Assembly: GCA_037176725.1 (NCBI GenBank)
Contig: JAZBRS010000029.1
Location: 43,224,001-43,288,000 of the forward strand
Direction: 5' to 3'
Length of the DNA: 64,000 nucleotides
Source: Posidonia oceanica
Lineage: Eukaryota > Streptophyta > Magnoliopsida > Alismatales > Posidoniaceae
Below, one piece after another: positions 57,703 through 64,000 of this stretch. Below the pieces are notes generated by a model. It had not been told where the DNA came from, did not search any database, and was given only the letters and a program-made list of their open reading frames with translations. Position 1 is the stretch's first letter; the number at the start of each line of letters is the position of its first letter. The position numbers were made by a program, and so were the translations under genes.

Positions 57703-59224
57703 TGTTGACACCCCATCTTGGCAGGCTTGGACCCTTGGAGCCCTCTTGGTGATTGCTGGATCAAACCCCAACCAAACCCTAACCCTAATCCTCCTCTCTA
57801 CCCTTCAAAATCAGCCTGTCTTGGTCCAGACCTTTACCCCCCTTCCCAACCTCAAAACCTAACCAAAATCCATAGGAAAACCCACCAACATCCACTCAAC
57901 AAACCTACCCAAAAACCTGGAAATTTCCAAACCGAACCCATCCTTGAAAACCCTAGAAATCTTTGGTGAAACTACCCTTTTTCTACACCTTGAAACCCCT
58001 CCAAAACCTCCTTAGAATCAGACCAAAACTTCAGACCCAAGACTTCAAACCCTAGACTACCCACTCACCAATTTTCACCCCATTCCAAGACCATTAAGAC
58101 CCTCTTTCACCCAAATTATCCTTTTCTCTCTCCGGGATTATCATTTTCTCTCTCCTCTCTCTCTCCTGATTATCATCTCTCTTTTCATCCCTTTCTTATC
58201 CTTTTTCTGGTCTGGCTGTGGGCCCCCCTCTGTGCTTCTATCCTTCCTCTATCTTATCCCTATTTTTACTTTATTTTTAACACTTTTTCTGAATTTTTAA
58301 AAAATCGTTTTCCTCCAACCTATCTTTTTCCTCTTATCTCCCTCTTTTTTCCACTTCTTTCTTCCTTCTCTTTTCCTTTGCTCCCTTTTGCAAAAATCCA
58401 CAAAAACCCATAAAAATCTGTAAAACCTCAAAACATAAAAGGAATAAATCAGAACCCTAAGAAAAAAAATTAAAAAATGTTAAACAAGCAATTAACAACT
58501 TAAACTTAACTAAATCAAGCTAAAAGAAAAACCAAACATGCAAACTAAAAAAATGCAAAACAAATCAAAAGAAAACACTGAAAAATCAAGGAAAAAGCTA
58601 AAATAGAATCAAAACCCACCAAAGGTAAAAACCCATCAGAAGAATTAAAAAGCAAACCCAAAAAGAAGAATTAAAAAATCAAACACTAAAACAAGTAATT
58701 AAAGAAAGCAAAAGACTTAACCTAGTAAACATAAGAAAACAAGCTAAAAACTTAATTAAAAAAGAAAGGAAAAACACATCTGAAAAGCCTAAAAAACACC
58801 CTATCAAACCAGAAAAATCCAACTAAAAACTTCAAGAAAAATCAATAAATAAAAATCAAGACATAACTTAAAAGACTTAAGAAAGAAAAACCTTAACAAG
58901 ACTACAACTTAAAAATCTAAAAAACGTCCTGATTAATGGGAAAATAAATCCTAAAAAATCCTAATTAACATCCTAAGTGTCCAACAAGGGAAATACAATT
59001 TTTAAAACAATTTAAAAAAGGTTTAACCAACATTTAATCAAGTGAAAACCAATTAAAAACAAAACCAAAACCCTAAAACCCTAATCAAGCCCAAAACACA
59101 TTAACCAACCCAAAATAACCATTAAAAATCTTAATTAAAATCCTAACCTACAGCAAAACTCTTCTAATATTTTTACTTATTTTTAGTTTATTTTAACCTA
59201 TTTTATTTCCCCATTCTACCCTCT

Positions 59225-59330
59225 CTTTCTTCCTTCCTTCTTTCTTTCTTTCTTTCTTTCTTTCTTGCCTTTCTGGGCTCAATCCGGCCCGTTTCTTCTT
59301 TCTTTCTTTCTTTTTTTTTTTTCTTTCTTT
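59225..59330 (+). repeat. CTTT microsatellites in E4
   Basis: Runs of 'tttctttctttctttc' at 59229-59266 and again at 59299-59332, separated by 'ctgggctcaatccggcccg'. E3 has only short CTTT runs here (23928-23945), so the tracts expanded in this copy. Confidence 0.9.
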
Positions 59331-62300
59331 TTTCTCGGCCCGCAGCAGTCCGGCCCGCTTCCCTCTCCTCCTTCTTCTTCCTCTCCTCCTCTGTGTTCTT
59401 CTCCATCGGTTTTTCTTCCCGCGAGCTCGCAGCTACAGCCTTCCCTCCATTGTTCAAATTCGAAGCTCCATCCTGTCATTCTACAGCAGCCCGCCGTCTC
59501 CTCATCTCAGCACCAAATCCGGAGCCGGTCGCCCCGTCCCCTCCGCTGCAGTAATCGCTGGCCGAGTTTGAAATCCTCAGCTCGCGCCCAGCAGCAGCAG
59601 CTCCTGATATAATCCTCCTTTCTTCCTTCAATTCCCGGGACGGAGAGAGCTTCAGAGAGTGTCGACCTTCAGTTGGCGATCAGTTAGCAAACCCAGAGTG
59701 AAACCAGAGAGTGGACCGAATCCATTCCAGAGTCTCCTCTCCACCTGAAATAGCCTCTGATCTCTTCCTCTTCACCCTCCATTTCCAGAAAAGAGAGAGC
59801 AAGAAGAGAGCGTCTGAGAGCCACCTTGGCACCCCGGAGAGAGCCCTCCAATTCCCTAGCATCCTCCACCCAAATCCCTCCTTTCTCTTTTGAAATCCAC
59901 AGCAGAACCATCTCCACCTTTTCCAATAATCCAAACCCGCTTCAAGCCTCCATCCTTCTCCCATTTGCTCCCCCAAGTTCACCCAACAACCGGCCATCCG
60001 CTTCCACCATCCCACTGCCTTTCCACCACCTGAAACCACTAAAATCTCTTCTGAACACCACCTGCAAAGCCAGCACAATCCATTCAGCAATTCCCTCCAC
60101 CACAGCTCACCGCTTCCTCCCAAAATCCACCCAGAGATTCACTCAACCATCACCTTTCCAGAGCACCAGACCTCAAGCCCGGTCGTCCCCCACAGCTTCC
60201 AAACTCCACCACAAACACCTAAGTCTCCCTCAGACCAAAAATCGACCCAGCTCTCAAACTCCCTCCGTACTCTCCAGAAGACCAAGCTAGCCATCCAGCT
60301 TCGCTCCTCAGACCTCCAGCTTCCTCCCGGAGGGCTCCACTCCACCGGACGAGCAGCAACACTCTCCCCCCGCCTCCGGCGGCAATCTGACAACCCAAAA
60401 AAGCCAACTCTTCACCCGAGCTTCGAAGCTCGCGTCCAATCGCCCAGGAAGCACCAGAAGCACCCCCTGAGTAGACCCCAATCTCCGTGAGCACTTGAGG
60501 ACCACTGCTGCGACCGGACGACCTCCACCGACCACCTCCGATCCTGCTAAGGTCGGGAGCGCACCCCAGATGCGAACACAGGTACCTTCTTACCCCCCCC
60601 GCTCTCTCTCTTCCCCCTACTGCTTTTCCGCCCGTCAGAAGCCAGTTCCCAATCTTCCAGCGCCGTCCTCGACTCGCCGGACAGAGTGTCTTCTCCGACG
60701 CCGGCCTCCTGTCCTCCCGATGCTCCGGACGACGGAACGATGCTCCGACGGTCTCCGGAGCTCAGCGCAGCCATCAGCTCCAACCTCCGCCGAACTGCGC
60801 CTCCACAAGCTCCCTGTGCAGGCGGTGCTGAGCTCCGGTGGCATCTTGCTACAGTGCCAGCCACCGCCGGCAGAACACTGTTTATTTATTTTTCTAGTTA
60901 TATAGTTTCGGTGTTAATATTGCATATCTGTCTTAAGTTTTTTCAGTTTTGCGTTTCAGTCCTTATTTCATTTAATATGCTTAGTTTTTAATTAAAAACC
61001 ATGCTAAATTGCTTAATATGTTCATGCTTTCTTGTATTTGCCTTCTGGTCCTGTCACTGTGCATTTCAGTTATAATATTTTGCATTATAGCCTCTCAGTT
61101 TTCGATTTTTGCACATAGGTCCTGCATTAAATCAGATCATTTAAATGCATCATTTTTACCATATAATATTGCAGTCTGAGTCCTTGCATTTTACTGTTTT
61201 TGCATATAGATCCGCACACTGTAACAACTTAGGTTTTAATTTTAATTTTTGGTTGATGCATTGCACTTTTGCCCTTCTGGTTTTGTATTTTTGCAGTTAG
61301 GTCCATTTTAAATGGACAGTAACTGTGTTGCATATATTTTAGCTTATTAAATTGCATTTCCAACCCTGCACTTTTCAAAAATTGCACTGTGGTCCTGTCC
61401 TTTATTTTTTAGAGCATGTTTTCCATACTAAATTGCATTTTCAGCCCCTGCATGATTTCAAAATTACACATAGGTCCCTGCACCTTTTAAAAAATCATGT
61501 GAAAAGACCATTTTGCCCCTAGGTTGCATCTTAGCTCCTATGCTTACCAAATTTCATATAGACCCTCCACTAGTATTCCCAGACTCCCTGGAACCTTGTT
61601 TTCTGGAAAAATTGCATTTCAGACCCTAGTTTTTTCAAAATTGCACTCTGACCTCTTTTTGGTTTCAAAATCTCTTTCAAAGCATACCTTCTTTTCAAAA
61701 CACCTTTCTGAGCCTAGTTTTTTGCAAGATAGACCTCTGTCCTCCCCTGTTTTAAAAACCCTTTCCTGTGGACCCCTGTTTTCTGGAAAATTTGCATTTT
61801 TAGCCCCTTTCTTTTTCAAAATGTCTTCTGAAATCCTGATTTTTTCCAGTTTCTTCTCCTTGCCTTTTCTTACTTCTGCATGCATCCTGCATTCATCTAG
61901 TCCTGCATATTAGCATCTTCTTGCACACACTAAGCACTTCTAGCTCCCCTCCACCTAGGAGGACCTTTTACACACCCCTAGGACCTCCTGGACACCTAGA
62001 TCTATTCTTCTCCCCTGTTCTGGCCCTTCTGCCTTGGAGCTGCGATATCTTCCAATCCGGCCGTTGGATCTTCTCAAGTAAGCTGCCCAGGCGACCGCAG
62101 TGAGGCGCTCTTCAGCATGGACCAGACAGATTTCAGATCAGGCTCCCGGATCTCCAGGTATGTCCTCCTGAGCCCCTGCATTGCATTCATTTGCATGCCA
62201 TTTGCACAGTTTTCCTCGTTTTGCTTTTCTGTCTCTTTGAGCATGTAGAATAGGGCCTCCCCTTTTTGCTCATACCTTCAAATCCTCATTTCGCGTACCC

Positions 62301-62619
62301 CTGTGTGTTTTGTGTTGAGTTTTCCTTGGATTTGCCACTTAATGTGACTTTCTTCCCCCTTTTCCACGATCCGATCGCATCGCGAGCTTTGGGCAGCATG
62401 CGAGACACACCGTGGAACGGTTTAGTGGGAAACAGTCGCAAAAGGGGTGGTAATCCCTCCGTTTGCATACTCTCCCCTCCGTAGGTCTTCACACCTACTT
62501 TGAGTGGTCCTAAACGACGTCTGTTCTTACACACACATTGTTTTGACTCCCCTTTGGCCTCTTCTAATCTCTTTCTGCATTCTTGCATTTGCATGGCTTT
62601 TTCGAGGTTTTTGCTTTGC

Positions 62620-62780
62620 TGTTTTGGCACCGTTTCGCGTGCCCGCCCTCGTTTTCGCTCCATTTTGCGTGCCATTCTGTTTTCTCGTCCTGTTTTGCGT
62701 GCCAGTTTCGCTCTTTTGCATCGTTTTGCGTGCGTTGCCCGTTTCTCGCCTCGTTTTGCGCGTTTTACGCCGTTTTCCCT
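62620..62780 (+). repeat. Short GTTTTGCG array in E4 LTR
   Basis: A handful of 'ttttgcgtgcc' modules, less than half the length of the E3 arrays, without the 100-bp higher-order unit. Not coding. Confidence 0.75.
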
Positions 62781-63425
62781 TGCATGTCGATCGCATTGCA
62801 CGGTTTTCTCGCTGTTTTGTTTTCTCGCTTGCATTTGCATATAGGGCTGTGATGCTTACTGCCTGGAGTTCTCACGAGCTAGGTTTCGCCTAATTCGGAA
62901 CACGGACAGCGTAGCTGAGCATTTAGAGAGCACGTTTACTTCCTTGCTTTGTTTTTTTTTCACTTAGAGCACACCTTGAGCATTCATTAAGGCATTTATA
63001 GGCACATAGGCATTCAATCCTGCATTTTTCTGCGTATGCGAGCGTAAGCCTAGAAAGACCGATTTTCGGGCGTGTCGGGGGTGCCTAACACCTTCCCCGC
63101 ACGTAACAGGAGTCCTTACCCTGTCTTTTGGCCCACAATGACCATACTGCTTTTATCCTAGGCTAGAGTCATCCCATTTGCATTTGCTTGCATTTGTTTT
63201 CCCTTGCATTGCTTTGCTTTGCATTTATTGCTCGGTTTTGCGCGTTAATTCACGCATTACCCCGGTTTTCCTCGTCTTCCGTTAATAGACGTGGTGGCGA
63301 CTCTGATTTGTCTTATCTTTCCTTTTTCTCCTCGATTTCAAGCATTTTCGAGTTGAGCCTCTTCCTCGGATCTCAATCGCCGCTAGATCAGCGAGCCTGA
63401 TTCCGATCGGGATCGCTACAGTTGC

Positions 63426-64000
63426 AACCTATCAGAGGGCCATGACTGCGCTGTTCCACGACCTCATGCACCAAGAAGTGGAGGTCTATGTAGACGATAT
63501 GATTGCCAAAACCAAAGAGCCCGAAGATCATCTTGCCTGTCTCAGAAAGCTCTTTGACCGTCTACGGAAGTACAAGCTGCGCCTGAATCCCAAGAAGTGC
63601 GTATTCGGGGTATCTTCTGGCAAATTGCTCGGCTACATTGTTAGCCAAAGGGGGATTGAGGTAGACCCGTTGAAAGCGCAAGCCATCGTGGACATGCCAC
63701 CCCCTAGAACTGAAAAAGAAGTCAGAAGTCTACTTGGGCGTTTACAATTTATCAGTCGCTTCATTGCACAGCTTACGCCCATCTGTGAACCCATTTTCAA
63801 GCTCTTGAGGAAGAATGCGCAGATTCACTGGAGCGAGGAGTGTCAAGCTGCATTTGCCAAGATCAAGCAGCTGCTGATCAAGCCTCCTGTCCTGGTCCCG
63901 CCTACGCCAGGGAGACCCTTACTTCTCTACCTTTCTACCATGCAGCATTCCATGGGCGCCGTCTTGGGCCAACATGACGAATCTGGTAGAAAGGAGCGCG
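63426..64000 (+). pseudogene. pol: Unit 2 pol, continued after E4 (RT to RNase H), partial
   Basis: Resumes with 'aacctatcagagggcc', matching 35715 onward of unit 1 (after the 'ggtgc' at 35710-35714), and stays near-identical to the window's end. The RT YVDD box is at about 63487-63498, and the start of the native RNase H is at the right edge. No new stop is seen in this part, but E4 and the upstream breaks make it non-functional. Confidence 0.9.

Larger units (their letters stand above)
57703..63420 (+). repeat. E4 solo LTR (5.7 kb) inside unit 2 RT
   Basis: It runs from TGTTGACACCCC to GATCGCTACA, with pol sequence resuming directly after it and a 5-bp duplicate on both sides, so no internal region remains: a solo LTR. 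Blocks: A-rich 58390-59170, CTTT microsatellite 59225-59270, TATA-like 59608, donors GT 60582 and 62158, stem-loop 62361-62417, acceptors ending 62484 and 62844, shorter GTTTTGCG array 62620-62780, near-invariant block about 63030-63115. It is close to the E3 LTRs but clearly distinct, so it came from another copy. No coding sequence is supported. Confidence 0.93.
50284..64000 (+). mobile_element. E3 unit 2: second internal region, runs off the window
   Basis: PBS, leader, gag and pol follow the shared LTR without a break and are near-identical to unit 1. The region is interrupted by solo LTR E4 (57703-63420) and continues past 64000. Many inactivating changes are present. Its own 3' LTR would be outside the window. 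Confidence 0.9.

Noticed and set aside
1..64000. Host genes, tRNA or rRNA genes
   Set aside because: All protein-like frames belong to the retrotransposons, and the only tRNA-related sequences are primer binding sites and their cores.

Overview
The window looks like heterochromatic DNA from a seed plant with a large, repeat-rich genome. It is almost entirely nested Ty3/gypsy LTR retrotransposons of the Tat/Ogre type. The evidence is LTRs of about 5.7-6 kb, a primer binding site for plant tRNA-Arg, a pol with a second (archaeal-type) RNase H between RNase H and integrase, a G-patch-like motif after the protease, and tandem repeats in the 3' untranslated region. I see no host gene, tRNA, rRNA or CRISPR array. 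The species cannot be named from the sequence.

All elements are on the + strand and lie one inside another. E0 (1-10143) is the 3' part of an old element: broken pol, a broken 400-codon extra ORF, hairpin-rich tandem repeats, polypurine tract and 45 bp of 3' LTR. E1 (5' LTR 10144-16113, leader to 17158) sits in E0's LTR. E2 (LTR 17159-22392) sits in E1's leader. E3 (from 22393) sits in E2's LTR. E4, a solo LTR (57703-63420), sits in the reverse transcriptase of E3's second unit. The outer ends of E0-E3 lie outside the window.

E3 is the best preserved. Unit 1 has a 5' LTR (22393-28295), PBS, leader, gag (one frameshift, one amber stop), a full-length pol (32725-38403), an intact 400-aa ORF of the plant-mobile-domain/DUF7745 kind downstream of pol (39849-41051), a 3.3-kb repeat-rich 3' region, PPT and LTR (44397-50283). 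That LTR is followed directly by another PBS, leader, gag and pol (50284 to the end of the window). The arrangement is therefore LTR-internal-LTR-internal, a tandem element sharing one LTR. Unit 2 is near-identical but heavily broken.

The least expected signal is RNA-like structure in the non-coding parts. The 3' regions of E0 and E3 consist largely of dozens of short hairpins (4-6 bp stem, 7-9 nt loop) whose stems change in compensating pairs between copies. The PPT/LTR junction lies in a bulge between two conserved helices. Every LTR copy carries matched splice-like donors and acceptors plus two conserved stem-loop blocks. All of this was read by eye; no alignment, folding or search was run.
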